A stretch of 64,000 nucleotides of DNA, taken from positions 4,831 to 68,830 of the forward strand of contig JACKLU010000014.1 of the NCBI GenBank assembly GCA_024235735.1. Direction: 5' to 3'. This stretch comes from Burkholderiales bacterium (GTDB lineage Bacteria; Pseudomonadota; Gammaproteobacteria; Burkholderiales; Nitrosomonadaceae). This document shows positions 30,006-39,430 of the stretch, in pieces. The translations under genes and the position numbers were made by a program. Numbering within the stretch: position 1 is the stretch's first letter; every line of letters begins with the position of its first letter. The notes under the pieces are model-generated. The model did no database searches. It was not told the origin of the DNA and worked only from the letters and a program-made list of their open reading frames with translations.

Positions 30006-31487
30006 CTAAAATGTCAAATCCCACTGCAACCAGAATCGTTGATCCGATTGATTCTGCACAATCAAATGACTGACCTGGAAATTGATTTTGTTTGCATGGC
30101 CATTAAAAAAATAAGTAACCACACCGCTGATTTCTTTTTGCTGATCGTTTTTTACCTGCGTATTGGGATCAACAAAGGCATACCGTCCGGCAAACTCCAG
30201 ATTCCTGGGAATAGCTGGAAAAATATGATGCGGAAAATAACCGACCTGAACCAAACCACCCATAAGATTGGTTTTTCTCACCGGATCACCCTGGCTTTTG
30301 AATGTGTCGATAATTTCTTTCCAATGCAGCTCGTGCAGCACTGAAAAACCTTGCCACTTGAAACGCACTTCTTCCATCATCTGATTAATGCGGTATTGTC
30401 CGTCCTGTCCGGGCGCAAATCCCGGAAGATCGCGACAGCTCCGGCTGTCGGTCTGGAACGCCGTGCATCGGCTTCGATTCGTTGCAGCAGCAAATGCAAA
30501 ATTAAGCGCCGGTTGCTCATGAAACTCGATATCAGACTGAGAAAACGGCATCTCCCCGCCTAATGCATTCCATTGCAACCGCCCCGAGTACATCATATGT
30601 TTATCGTCATTACTGCCCTCGCCGACGCCCAAGCCACTGAAAATGCCGGCGGAATAACTGATGTCATGCCAGGTACCAGGAAACACATTACCGAATAATT
30701 GCACGCCCTGCTGCCGGTCTACGGTAAAAATGTCATTAACGATTGAGCGATTGACGAACTGTTGATTGGCGGAAGACGTGACACGTTCATCGTTATAAAT
30801 CACCTTGCCACGGCCGAACCATATTTTTGCCCACTGATATTTGTCGATGGTCAGCGTTAAGTCACGCAACACAGGCTGAGACCAGTCATATTGCAGATAA
30901 TATTTCAACCACGGCCAATACGCGTGGCCTCTGAGCCGGGTTCTTGCACGGCGGATTCTGAACGAACTGTCGTCACGCTCAAGATCCTCAATAGAGCGCG
31001 GATCGCTATCAAAAGGATCGGAATAACGAATTTGCGCCCTGTTCTGAATTGCAAGCGAGAATCTGTTATTTTCCGTCCGGAATTCAAATCCGTTCTTGCC
31101 ATAACTGACGTCGGCAAAGCCATCCGGCAAACCCGTCTTAGCTTTCTTGTCATCCGGTTCGGGCACAACGTTTGACTCTGCCACATGCCTGACTTCCTCC
31201 GCTATAACTGCATCCGGCTCATCAAGTACAACTTCGGCTCCGGAATCAGGTCCAGCAGATGCCGCAACCGCACCAGCAGATTCCCCCATGGATTTAAGCT
31301 TTTCAAGCCGTTCCAGCTTTTCGTCAAGTTCCTTCAGCTTGGCATCAAGACGCTTTTCTATCGCCAGGAGCTCTTGTTTATAACGCTCGGGATCTTTAAC
31401 TTCGGCTGCGGCAGAAGTTATCGGAGTCATCCCGGGAAACAATAAAATAACTGAAACTATCAGTCGAGTTGTAAAAAAATGATGCAT
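30006..31487 (-). CDS. OprO/OprP-type outer-membrane porin
   Basis: 493-residue 16-strand porin of the phosphate-selective porin O/P family. A signal peptide ends near PITSAAAE. A charged helical segment rich in Lys, Glu and Leu (about 30-70) is typical of the periplasmic coiled coil that trimerises these porins. The barrel follows from NGFEFRTENNRFSLAIQNR, with FRIRRARTRLRGHAYWPWLKYYLQYD as the family hallmark, and ends in the outer-membrane signature WLQWDLTF with terminal Phe. Substrate (phosphate, polyphosphate or other anions) cannot be decided. Expression context: alone, minus strand. Confidence 0.88.
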   Translation of the reverse strand: MHHFFTTRLIVSVILLFPGMTPITSAAAEVKDPERYKQELLAIEKRLDAKLKELDEKLERLEKLKSMGESAGAVAASAGPDSGAEVVLDEPDAVIAEEVRHVAESNVVPEPDDKKAKTGLPDGFADVSYGKNGFEFRTENNRFSLAIQNRAQIRYSDPFDSDPRSIEDLERDDSSFRIRRARTRLRGHAYWPWLKYYLQYDWSQPVLRDLTLTIDKYQWAKIWFGRGKVIYNDERVTSSANQQFVNRSIVNDIFTVDRQQGVQLFGNVFPGTWHDISYSAGIFSGLGVGEGSNDDKHMMYSGRLQWNALGGEMPFSQSDIEFHEQPALNFAFAAATNRSRCTAFQTDSRSCRDLPGFAPGQDGQYRINQMMEEVRFKWQGFSVLHELHWKEIIDTFKSQGDPVRKTNLMGGLVQVGYFPHHIFPAIPRNLEFAGRYAFVDPNTQVKNDQQKEISGVVTYFFNGHANKINFQVSHLIVQNQSDQRFWLQWDLTF

Positions 31488-31619
31488 AAGTCACGTACCG
31501 CACCAAAAAAGCGCATTATTACAGTTTTATTACAATTGTGTTACAAAATGACGGCCAAAAAGATTCCCGAAGAACACCACTCTAAAAAATCGCATGCAAT
31601 ATGATTTTCTTCTGCCAGC

Positions 31620-33182
31620 TTATATTTTCTCCGGTTCAGCTTTTCTGTTTCCAGCGCCACCTATAATTCGCAAGACAATATCAGAAGTAGAAATACCCGA
31701 TGTATAAGGCATTTCCCGTATCATTTCCGCCGGCAACGATGCGCATAACTCCAGCTTTTCCCGGCGCTCACGTTCCGATGCACAGGCAAACGTATAAATA
31801 TTGAAACCATGCTGCTGCATGTATTCCGGGTTTACGCTTGCCGGTGTTTCAGTCAGTACGGTGTCAACATACTTGCACGCGGCGACAATCGCTGCGCGTT
31901 CCACCTGCTTCATGACCGGCTGCTTGCCTTTATTTTCTGCTACGCGTTCGTCGGATACCACACAGACTGTCAAATGCGTCCCCAGGGCGCGCGCTGCGCG
32001 CAGAAAATTGACATGGCCTTCGTGAAATAAATCGGCCACCATGCGGGTATACACGCGACATTGCTGTCGGCTGTCCGGCCAGACCGGGATTTTCCGCTTT
32101 AAGCGATTGAGCGCACGCTCCAGCCATTGCCTGCTGCGCAGCGCCAGCATGTCATCGGGATCTTTTAAGGCAACCTGATGCGCATAACTCCAGGCTCTGG
32201 CCAGATCGCCCGTTAACCAGTTTTGCGCCAACCGGTGGTACGCATAACACCGCACCAGTAAAGAAAAATGCCTTAGATTCTGTGCAGAAACAACGGTATC
32301 CCAATAAGGATTGGGTGTGCGCCAGTCGCCGTAAAAAGCGGTCAGAATGATTTCCGGCTGCCGAGGAAACCAGACCGTGCCATAATCTGTTGCACGCTGC
32401 ACCAGATCAAATGATGGAAACACCGATATCCGTTGATACTCTGATGAATAACCCGGCAAAGCAAAACCGCCGGTGATCTGCTGATCGGAATTCCTCTGCA
32501 AACCGCAGACATCAAGCGTAATACCCAGCTCAGGATGGATATAATCACGATAGTTGGCATAGTCTATTCGCATCGAAGAACGCACCCAACCTGCCTGTTC
32601 CAGCGCCGCACAGCAGGCATCCCAGGATTCCATCCACACCGCAATATCAATATCCTTATCGGATTCCAGCAGGCAATTATTCCTGACCAGTCCCAGTAGC
32701 GTTCCAGCATACGGAAATGCCGGAATACCCTGCTCGGCCAGTTGTGCGCAGGTTTTCCATAACAACGCCTCCGCTTTCCCGGACACAAAAGCATTGTCGC
32801 CGGATTGCCGGGTTTCTGCATTTTTCTTCTGTGGCGGAACCTTGCCGCTTTTAGCCAGCGCCATTAAATGATTCAGTGAACATTCGAAATGGTTCTGCGC
32901 GGACGGCAAATCGAGCAACATGAAATTGGCGCTGCCAAGCACATGCGCCCAATGTGCTTTGTAAAAATCCCCCTCAACATGCGCATAGACGTTTGCCGCG
33001 CACGACAGCACTTCGACTGCACGGTTTGTCCGCATTGCCAGCGCACACCATAACCTGGCCACATCCTGCGATAGCGGCTGCGCTTTTATCAAGGGTTCCA
33101 GTATCGCATCGGCATCATTCAACTTCCCGGCCGCAATTAATCGCTTTACTTCCAGCAGCAGAGTATTTAAATTACTTGTCAT
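31620..33182 (-). CDS. TPR / LicD-like / cytidylyltransferase three-domain protein
   Basis: 520 residues. Residues 1-110 resemble TPR-type helices (LNDADAILEPLIKAQPLSQD). Residues ~150-270 look like a LicD nucleotidyltransferase domain (IPAFPYAGTLLGLVRNNCLL followed by ESDKDIDIAV, with the DxD metal site), the family that adds phosphocholine or similar groups to surface glycans. The last ~150 residues are a cytidylyltransferase-like Rossmann domain: RMVADLFHEGHVNFLRAARALG, with the HxGH motif, and TSGISTSDI, as in glycerol-phosphate or ethanolamine-phosphate cytidylyltransferases. One protein might thus make a CDP-activated head group and transfer it. Not closely recognised; function inferred. 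Confidence 0.7.
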   Translation of the reverse strand: MTSNLNTLLLEVKRLIAAGKLNDADAILEPLIKAQPLSQDVARLWCALAMRTNRAVEVLSCAANVYAHVEGDFYKAHWAHVLGSANFMLLDLPSAQNHFECSLNHLMALAKSGKVPPQKKNAETRQSGDNAFVSGKAEALLWKTCAQLAEQGIPAFPYAGTLLGLVRNNCLLESDKDIDIAVWMESWDACCAALEQAGWVRSSMRIDYANYRDYIHPELGITLDVCGLQRNSDQQITGGFALPGYSSEYQRISVFPSFDLVQRATDYGTVWFPRQPEIILTAFYGDWRTPNPYWDTVVSAQNLRHFSLLVRCYAYHRLAQNWLTGDLARAWSYAHQVALKDPDDMLALRSRQWLERALNRLKRKIPVWPDSRQQCRVYTRMVADLFHEGHVNFLRAARALGTHLTVCVVSDERVAENKGKQPVMKQVERAAIVAACKYVDTVLTETPASVNPEYMQQHGFNIYTFACASERERREKLELCASLPAEMIREMPYTSGISTSDIVLRIIGGAGNRKAEPEKI

Positions 33183-33279
33183 ATCCGTTACTCATTTTTT
33201 TCACCTCTTACATGCAATCAATCCCATACCGTTCATCGCATGAATCAGCAGTTTAAGTTGCATTTTAATCATTAATCAA

Positions 33280-33335
33280 CAATAATAAGAATAATTCTCA
33301 TTAATTAATGATATTAATCAAATGAGAATCATAGT
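33280..33335. promoter_or_regulatory. Fur-box-like region between the LicD and RTX genes
   Basis: AT-rich inverted repeats including AATAAGAATAATTCTCATT (12 of 19 matches to the Fur consensus GATAATGATAATCATTATC) and AAATGAGAATCATA close by. It lies in the divergent gap, so Fur could control either or both genes. Confidence 0.5.
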
Positions 33336-33374
33336 TTTATAAATCCAACATAATAGTATCAGGGAGGTAGCATT

Positions 33375-33986
33375 ATGACAGTCAGCACATCACCCCGCCC
33401 AAATCTGGGCTCCGGGGCCATCAAGTTTATCGATGGCATTCCTTTTGAAGGACTGGGATCCGCCGGATTTGACGATAATGATTTACTCATTATCGGCGAC
33501 GAGCTGGACAATATTCTTGAAGGCGGCCCCGGCCATGATGAAATCGAAGGCGGAGCCGGTAACGACATTATCCGCGGCGGAGACGGCAACGGCATTCTCA
33601 GGGGCGGCGACGGCGACGATGATATCGACGGACAGGCAGGAACCGAAAGGCTGTTTGGCGGAGACGGTAACGACATCCTGCGCGCGGGTGGTTCGCCGGA
33701 TGATCGCGATCAGCTTAACGGCGGCACGGGTAACGATACATTCGGTTTTTATGGCGCAGGCCAATTCAGAATATCCGACTTCACCTTGGGTGAGGATCGC
33801 CTGTTTTTCGATTCGGAAATTCTCGGTATCAACTCGGTACCGGAACTGCTTTCGCTTATTACCGATATTGATGACAGAGGCGACACAGGTTTCACCGCAG
33901 AATTTCTTGGCGGTGTTGCAACCATTGATCTGGTTGGCATCAATGTGAACGCGATTACAGCTGACATGATTGTTTTCAGCCTGTAG
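33375..33986 (+). CDS. Small RTX (haemolysin-type calcium-binding repeat) protein
   Basis: 203 residues, no N-terminal signal peptide. Residues ~50-115 hold six to seven glycine/aspartate nonapeptides (GGAGNDIIR, GGDGDDDID, GGDGNDILR), which form a calcium-stabilised beta roll, and a further GGTGNDTFG copy follows. The C-terminal ~80 residues (ISDFTLGEDRLFF and beyond) look like the terminal folding/secretion region of serralysin-type proteins. RTX proteins leave by type I secretion via an uncleaved C-terminal signal; no such exporter is in the window. No catalytic domain is visible. An AGGGAGG ribosome-binding site lies 8 nt before the ATG. The adjacent Fur-like site suggests an iron-responsive role. 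Confidence 0.8.
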   Translation: MTVSTSPRPNLGSGAIKFIDGIPFEGLGSAGFDDNDLLIIGDELDNILEGGPGHDEIEGGAGNDIIRGGDGNGILRGGDGDDDIDGQAGTERLFGGDGNDILRAGGSPDDRDQLNGGTGNDTFGFYGAGQFRISDFTLGEDRLFFDSEILGINSVPELLSLITDIDDRGDTGFTAEFLGGVATIDLVGINVNAITADMIVFSL

Positions 33987-34022
33987 CAGGTCATAAATCA
34001 AAATCATTTATTTCCAGTTTTA

Positions 34023-34064
34023 AAAACCCCCGCTCTGCATAAAGATTCAGAGCGGGGGTTTTTT
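34023..34064. terminator. Bidirectional terminator between the RTX and duplicated-protein genes
   Basis: Stem AAAACCCCCGCTCTG / CAGAGCGGGGGTTTT with an 11-nt loop, flanked by A-run on the left and T-run on the right. It can end both the rightward RTX gene and the leftward gene that stops at 34131. Confidence 0.88.
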
Positions 34065-34130
34065 ATGGCACATCCTGTTTAAAACAGAATCCCGCAGTTC
34101 AATGCTTCCACGAAATTCTGCTGTTTCCGC

Positions 34131-36377
34131 TTAAATCAACTCGCCTTGATAATCTGAAATGATTTCAACGACAACCGACCGTGCAGCAGTTGCCTTATCG
34201 GTATTACCGGATGTACTGGCTTCTTCAAGATCCTGCAACGCATTCTCCAGTTGCACGCGTCGCAATGCATCCAGGCGAAGCGCCAGATCAGGAATAATAA
34301 TCGCTGCGTACAAGGATACCCGCTCAGCCGCGATCACTGCCCGATCTGTATCAGTGGTAATTGCAGCATCGACCTCGCTGAGATTTCTGTTGATCTGGCC
34401 GATGATTCCCCTGCTGATATCGCTGACGATCTGATCCGCCACAACATTACTCAGATCACCGGTAAATTGTGTTTTGATGCGATTATTGCCAGTCGGGTTA
34501 TCCGGAGAAATAAACCCCTCAACGGTGCGATAAAAATATTCACCTTCGATCTGCTTTTCTCTGGCTGAAATCGGGTCGCTGTCACGATCTTTAACGATAC
34601 CTTCAACTTCACGCAGTACGCCGATCAAATAGCTTCTGGCCAGAGGAATGATTACTTGCTCACGTGCAACAGCCAATCGGGTTTTATCGTCAGAACGCGC
34701 CTTGTCCAAAGCTTGTCTGCCCTGAATAAAAGCCAGCGTGATCTGATCATCGATATCGGGATTGCTGCCAGATTGAATTGATTGCCTATCAGCCGTCAAC
34801 ACCTTGTTTTCTCTGGCGGCCGTTCCGATAATGGCCTGAAAGGCAACATAGGCCCGATCCCATTCGAGCGCCAGCTCATCGGTAGACATCTCATCAAACG
34901 CATCCAGTGCCAGCGTGATGCGATTATAAATCGCCAGCGCAAAAACCCGTTGCAATGATTTATCAATCACCTGTGCGGCAAATAGGGAATTCGCCGCATC
35001 GCGTGTGGCTTCAATGGCTGCGACCACTTCGCCGTCGATTGTCAGTCCATAGATCTGGTCAACGATTTGTGTCAGTTGTTGCAAATCTCCGGCGTAGGCT
35101 GCGGCAATGGCATCAGTGTTCATCGGAAATTCTCTGCGCAACGTGCCGACTTCCTGGAATGCGCTGAGCGCGCCATCAATGACCACCTCCGTGCCGTGCG
35201 TTTTTGAATAGCCTGCCAAATTCAATTCATTTTCATAGCTGGCCAATATGGCTTCAATTGTCTGGCGTGCTTCCGCCGATTTGGCTGCGCTATTTTCGCT
35301 GCTGGCACTTTGCAAATTATTGAATGCGGTTTCCAGATTGCCGCGAACAGCTGCGCCCAAGCGGAATTCTATATCCGGTAGCAGAATGTTTGCGAAAGAA
35401 GCCGCGCCAGCAGCTTCTGCCATTGCATGTGCACGATCGTTACCAATACTCTCCGCTTGTCCATTCATTTCCCCTCTTACTCGACCGATGATACCTTTGC
35501 TCAATTCGCTGACAATCTCATCCGCAGTAACCGCAGAAACATCTCCAACCAGTTGCGCTTTAATAAACTGATTGCCAAGAGGATTGTCCCGGGAAATCAG
35601 CGATTCAATGATGCGATAGAAGATTTCACCTTCTTTCTGCTCAATCGCGGCGGTTTCAGGATCTGAATTTCTGTTTTCGATAATGCCGCCGACCTCGCGT
35701 AATACTGCGATGTAATAAGCACGAGCCAGTGACATTCTGATGACATAACGTTCCACACCAAAATTTGCAAAATCTTCAGTTGGGTTGTTTTTTTCTAATG
35801 CCGTTCTAACACGTGCAAAGGAATCGTTCACGATGATATCCAATCCGGGGTTAGTACTTTCCTCAAGGAAGGTCCGATCCGCTGCGAGAACTTGATTGGC
35901 TCTTGCAACGGTTCCAGAAATCGCCTTAAATGCCGCGACCGCTTCATCCAGCATCTGGACCAATGTAACCGCAGCCCCACCTTCAAACTCATCCCGGATT
36001 GTACTTATACGATTCCAAATGGTTTGATAAAAAACACGCTGCAAAGTTTTGTCAATAACTTGCCCAGCCAGTCTTGGCTCGTGATCATTTTTAATTTCGT
36101 CGATTGCGGCTAGAACATCGCTATCCAGCGTTAATGAATTGATGGTATCGATTTCCTGCGTCAAAGACTGCAATGCACCCGTATATGCTGCAGCAATGGC
36201 ATTACCGTCAATTGGCGTTTCACGCCGCAGCGCTCCAATGGCCTGAAAAGCGGTAACCGCTGATTCGATCTCTGCCACATTTAAGGCCGCATTAGCGTGA
36301 CCATTGCAGGCTGCAAGCACGCATAAACTGACGATGACAGACTTAGCCCAAAAACCAAGTCTTCTTAATTTAAGCAT
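34131..36377 (-). CDS. Secreted protein with two tandem homologous domains, unknown function
   Basis: About 748 residues from the ATG at 36377 (MLKLRRLGF), chosen because it gives a normal signal peptide (CVLAACNGHANA) and leaves a Fur-like site just upstream. After the signal peptide the protein consists of two clear homologous halves of about 350 residues. Each has VxAFQxxGxLRREFP/TP, IAAAYxGxLQxLTQ, VIDKxLQRVF, YRxxExxISxDNPxGNxxIK and VSxxSxGIIGxxxxx. Mostly helical, no cysteine-rich or catalytic motif seen. It is not imelysin by motif (no GxHxxE). It lies downstream of and in line with the TonB receptor; a periplasmic or surface partner in iron uptake is inferred. Confidence 0.7.
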   Translation of the reverse strand: MLKLRRLGFWAKSVIVSLCVLAACNGHANAALNVAEIESAVTAFQAIGALRRETPIDGNAIAAAYTGALQSLTQEIDTINSLTLDSDVLAAIDEIKNDHEPRLAGQVIDKTLQRVFYQTIWNRISTIRDEFEGGAAVTLVQMLDEAVAAFKAISGTVARANQVLAADRTFLEESTNPGLDIIVNDSFARVRTALEKNNPTEDFANFGVERYVIRMSLARAYYIAVLREVGGIIENRNSDPETAAIEQKEGEIFYRIIESLISRDNPLGNQFIKAQLVGDVSAVTADEIVSELSKGIIGRVRGEMNGQAESIGNDRAHAMAEAAGAASFANILLPDIEFRLGAAVRGNLETAFNNLQSASSENSAAKSAEARQTIEAILASYENELNLAGYSKTHGTEVVIDGALSAFQEVGTLRREFPMNTDAIAAAYAGDLQQLTQIVDQIYGLTIDGEVVAAIEATRDAANSLFAAQVIDKSLQRVFALAIYNRITLALDAFDEMSTDELALEWDRAYVAFQAIIGTAARENKVLTADRQSIQSGSNPDIDDQITLAFIQGRQALDKARSDDKTRLAVAREQVIIPLARSYLIGVLREVEGIVKDRDSDPISAREKQIEGEYFYRTVEGFISPDNPTGNNRIKTQFTGDLSNVVADQIVSDISRGIIGQINRNLSEVDAAITTDTDRAVIAAERVSLYAAIIIPDLALRLDALRRVQLENALQDLEEASTSGNTDKATAARSVVVEIISDYQGELI

Positions 36378-36423
36378 AATAGGTTCCTTCCAATAAAAGT
36401 TAATAAGGTTACTAATGATAAAC

Positions 36424-36442
36424 ATAATGATAATAATTATTA
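36424..36442. promoter_or_regulatory. Fur box upstream of the duplicated secreted protein
   Basis: CATAATGATAATAATTATT matches the Fur consensus GATAATGATAATCATTATC at 16 of 19 positions and lies about 45 bp upstream of the chosen start codon. It also lies in the gap behind the TonB receptor gene. Coordinates may be off by a base. Confidence 0.75.
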
Positions 36443-36478
36443 TTAATAATTAATGCAAACAAAAATTTTCGTACGCGA

Positions 36479-38893
36479 CTAAAAATTCGCGATCAGACTT
36501 GCCCTGACAGCAATCGGTGAACCGGGGGTGATATTAAAATCATTATGCGCGGAGGCAAAATATTGGGTATCAAACAGATTCTCGATATTCAGCTGACCAC
36601 GGAAACTTTTCGTGAATCGGGCGAACAATGCGGCGTCGACACGCGTGAAATCGGGCAAGCTCACGCGATTAGTCAAGGAAGCAAACATGTCGTCACGATG
36701 AATCACGCCAACGGCTGCGCCGATGCTGGGCGTAAAGTCATAGCGGCTCCACATTGAAAACGTATGACGTGGTAATTCGGCGACGGTCGCGCCTTTCTTG
36801 GCAATCCCGAATACATCGCTGGTCAACTCCCCGGTTTGATAAGCATAACCACCCATTACGCTCCAGTTTTGCGTCAGCTGGCCGACCAGACTGACTTCAA
36901 CGCCTTCAGTGCGCTGACCTTTGCTCAAAAAGGTCTGCCCGCCAACAATCGAATTAATGACATTGGTACGATCCAGTTGATAGGCTGCCCCGGTCAGGGC
37001 CAGATCCGGACGAATATCCCACTTGAGACCCACCTCCATCGTGGTGAATTTTTCCGGTTTCAATGTTTCCACCGTAACATTCAGTGCATTCAGCTGATCG
37101 CCGGCGCGCGGCACAAAAGCCTGACTATAGCTTGCATACAGCGATACCGGCTCAATCGGTTTGTAAATCACGCCGAAACGCGGCGCAATCAAATCATCCT
37201 GGGTTTTTATATGATCTCTGGCACCATTTTTCTGCTGAAAATTAACCTCGAACAAATCGTATCGCACCCCGGCAATGACCTGAATCTGCGGAATGATTTC
37301 GATCTGATCCTGAATATAGAGTGAAAGGACATCCACGACACTGCGATTCAAAGCATCGATACCGTCGCCTGAATTCCGGTTTATAAAGGTGATTGGCGCA
37401 TTGGTGACCGGATGACTGATCGGCACAAACAAATTGGCGTTATCCGCACTATTATTGAACAAACCTGTTTCACGCCGGTTGTGTGTTTCCTGCCGTCCGA
37501 CTTCGATACCGGCCAGCAGCGTATGCGAAATCGGACCGGTGTTCAATGAATACAGCACATTGGTCTGATTGAAAACATTGTCCCGCTCCGTCGCATTGTT
37601 GTAGGCACCGATAGGCAGCAATCCGCTTGCCAGATTGAGCCCGCCGCTTGCAAATACGTTTTGATAGAATTTATCGTAAGTCGTGTAATTCGTGCGATTC
37701 TGTACGGTAACGCCAGAATCGAATTTATGTTCGATGAAATTACCAAACGACAATACATCGACATTGGCATTGCTTCGCCGGGGATCGCCAAAAAATTGCG
37801 CGCGTCTGACATCGACAGGTCCGGTCACCTGTCCGGCGCCGCCGACAACAGAGGTAATTCCGCGATCAGCGGTACGGTCATCGTGAAAACGCTCCATGTT
37901 GACAACAACTTTCGTACGATGCGTCGGCTTAATGGTCAGCGTGGGTGCAATGCCGAGCCGTTCCATGTCAACGCCATCCCGGAAACTGCCTGAATTTTCG
38001 TATAAGGCATTCAACCGCACCGCAGCAATGTCATTGATGACATAGCCGACATCCGCGGACATTCTTTTCTGTTCAAATGATCCGCCCTGAAAAGAAAATT
38101 CCTGCACCGGACTCCAGTGCGCTTCCTTGGTAACCCGATTGACCACGCCCCCCGAACCGCCACGCCCGAAAATCATGCCATTGGCGCCTTTCAGCACTTC
38201 TATCCGCTCAATGTTATACAGATCACGAAAAAATTCCGCATCATCGCGCAGGCCGTCGATAAAAAAATCACCGGTCGAACGGTTTCCGCGAAACACCAGC
38301 GCATCGCGGTTTCCTTCGCCTTGAGAGATGCCGACGCCGGGAACGTAACGAACGGCATCAGCAAGACTTCGAATGGATTGATCTTTGATCAAATCATCGG
38401 TAATTACGGTTATCGACTGCGGCACATCGCGTAGCAATGTATTCGTTTTAGTCGCGGTCGTGGTGCTGGTGGCAGCATAGCGATTGCTCGCGTCCGCCGT
38501 AACCTGAATTAACGGCAAAGTAACAATCTGTTCGGCTCCGCCCGGTATTGCAACCGCAGCGAGAACATAGCCTTCCGCTGATCGCGTAGCCTGCAAGCCG
38601 GAATTTTCCAGCAATCGATCAAGCGCCTCCCTGGCCTCGAAATCACCAGTCAACCCAAAGGATATTTTCCCCTGCAACAGATCCGGATCAACGGCCAGCT
38701 TGACTCCGGACTGCTCCACAAACTGCGCTAACGCATCTTTTAAGAGTCCGGCTTCGATCGTGTAGGATTTTGCTGTGGATGCTGTATTGACTGAAGATTC
38801 GGCCATACCGGATTGCAGGGGGCAAAGTATGTGAAGCAGACCGATCAACACAACTAGACTGATCTTCCCTATCGGATTACGGGTTTTCATCAT
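36479..38893 (-). CDS. TonB-dependent siderophore receptor with STN signalling domain
   Basis: Outer-membrane ferric-siderophore receptor powered by TonB-ExbBD. 804 residues. Signal peptide to about residue 32, then an STN domain (about 45-110: TIEAGLLKDALAQFVEQSGV, GLTGDFEAREALDRLLENSG). A plug domain follows (VPQSITVITDDLIKDQ, VRYVPGVGISQGEGNRDALV, ERIEVLKGANGMIFGRGGSG). The beta barrel ends at ASLIANF with terminal Phe. The STN domain normally signals to a FecR-type anti-sigma factor, but no fecI/fecR pair is near. The plug and barrel resemble hydroxamate/catecholate receptors of the FhuE/FpvA kind. Two Fur-like sites lie upstream. Confidence 0.92.
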   Translation of the reverse strand: MMKTRNPIGKISLVVLIGLLHILCPLQSGMAESSVNTASTAKSYTIEAGLLKDALAQFVEQSGVKLAVDPDLLQGKISFGLTGDFEAREALDRLLENSGLQATRSAEGYVLAAVAIPGGAEQIVTLPLIQVTADASNRYAATSTTTATKTNTLLRDVPQSITVITDDLIKDQSIRSLADAVRYVPGVGISQGEGNRDALVFRGNRSTGDFFIDGLRDDAEFFRDLYNIERIEVLKGANGMIFGRGGSGGVVNRVTKEAHWSPVQEFSFQGGSFEQKRMSADVGYVINDIAAVRLNALYENSGSFRDGVDMERLGIAPTLTIKPTHRTKVVVNMERFHDDRTADRGITSVVGGAGQVTGPVDVRRAQFFGDPRRSNANVDVLSFGNFIEHKFDSGVTVQNRTNYTTYDKFYQNVFASGGLNLASGLLPIGAYNNATERDNVFNQTNVLYSLNTGPISHTLLAGIEVGRQETHNRRETGLFNNSADNANLFVPISHPVTNAPITFINRNSGDGIDALNRSVVDVLSLYIQDQIEIIPQIQVIAGVRYDLFEVNFQQKNGARDHIKTQDDLIAPRFGVIYKPIEPVSLYASYSQAFVPRAGDQLNALNVTVETLKPEKFTTMEVGLKWDIRPDLALTGAAYQLDRTNVINSIVGGQTFLSKGQRTEGVEVSLVGQLTQNWSVMGGYAYQTGELTSDVFGIAKKGATVAELPRHTFSMWSRYDFTPSIGAAVGVIHRDDMFASLTNRVSLPDFTRVDAALFARFTKSFRGQLNIENLFDTQYFASAHNDFNITPGSPIAVRASLIANF

Positions 38894-39066
38894 GCGCTGG
38901 ACAATTATTTATGATTTAAAGCAGATCGGAAACAGAATTGATGTCAATAGAACGACTATCGAAAAAATAATTATCATGAATAATGAGGAGACGCCTGAAA
39001 AGCCGGGTGTTGAGACACGATGACTGATGGAAATGAACGCTTTTATTAGTAATGATAATAATTCTT
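38894..39066. promoter_or_regulatory. Iron-regulated promoter region of the TonB receptor
   Basis: Contains two Fur-like sequences: AATAATTATCATGAATAAT (about 38967-38985) and AGTAATGATAATAATTCTT (39048-39066; 14 of 19 matches to the Fur consensus). The first is about 75-90 bp upstream of the receptor start. No gene inside. Confidence 0.65.
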
Positions 39067-39175
39067 AATTATACGCTGGCGCCTATAAAATGCAACTTAT
39101 GTTTGTTATCGCGTGACGGTTCAACTTAACGTTTTGGAGAATGAAACCAGCAGAGCAACGCACTAACTGCCGCTT

Positions 39176-39430
39176 CTACTCCCCATCGCATGCCCTTTGC
39201 AGTGCATCGAGATCAAATTTTTTCATCTGGAGAAATGCCCGGGTAATACGCGCTAATCTCTCGGGATTATTATCCCGCATCATTCTGTGGTCATGTTGCC
39301 CGGCGGGGTATCGTACAGCGTAGCGGTATTTGTGATTCTCGAATCAGGAAAAACAGAACAGCAAAAACTTGCCGCTTCTCTTGCTTCTTTGTCGAACCAC
39401 AGATGCGAAAGGATTTTTTGTGTTCTTCAT
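39176..39430 (-). pseudogene. Broken VOC/PhnB-family (glyoxalase-fold) gene
   Basis: Fragments of a VOC-superfamily protein. The start MKNTKNPF lies near 39430. After a one-base shift the frame reads [20 protein letters not shown] followed by [16 protein letters not shown], the typical N-terminus of the PhnB-like family. The centre (about 80 residues) is missing and the C-terminus follows as [20 protein letters not shown] and [10 protein letters not shown], then a stop; this is the family's usual LQMKKxDxxALxxAY ending. Clearly non-functional here. Confidence 0.7.

Noticed and set aside
34131..36377. Imelysin/EfeO-type iron protein
   Set aside because: Genomic setting fits, but the diagnostic GxHxxE motif is not present in either half.
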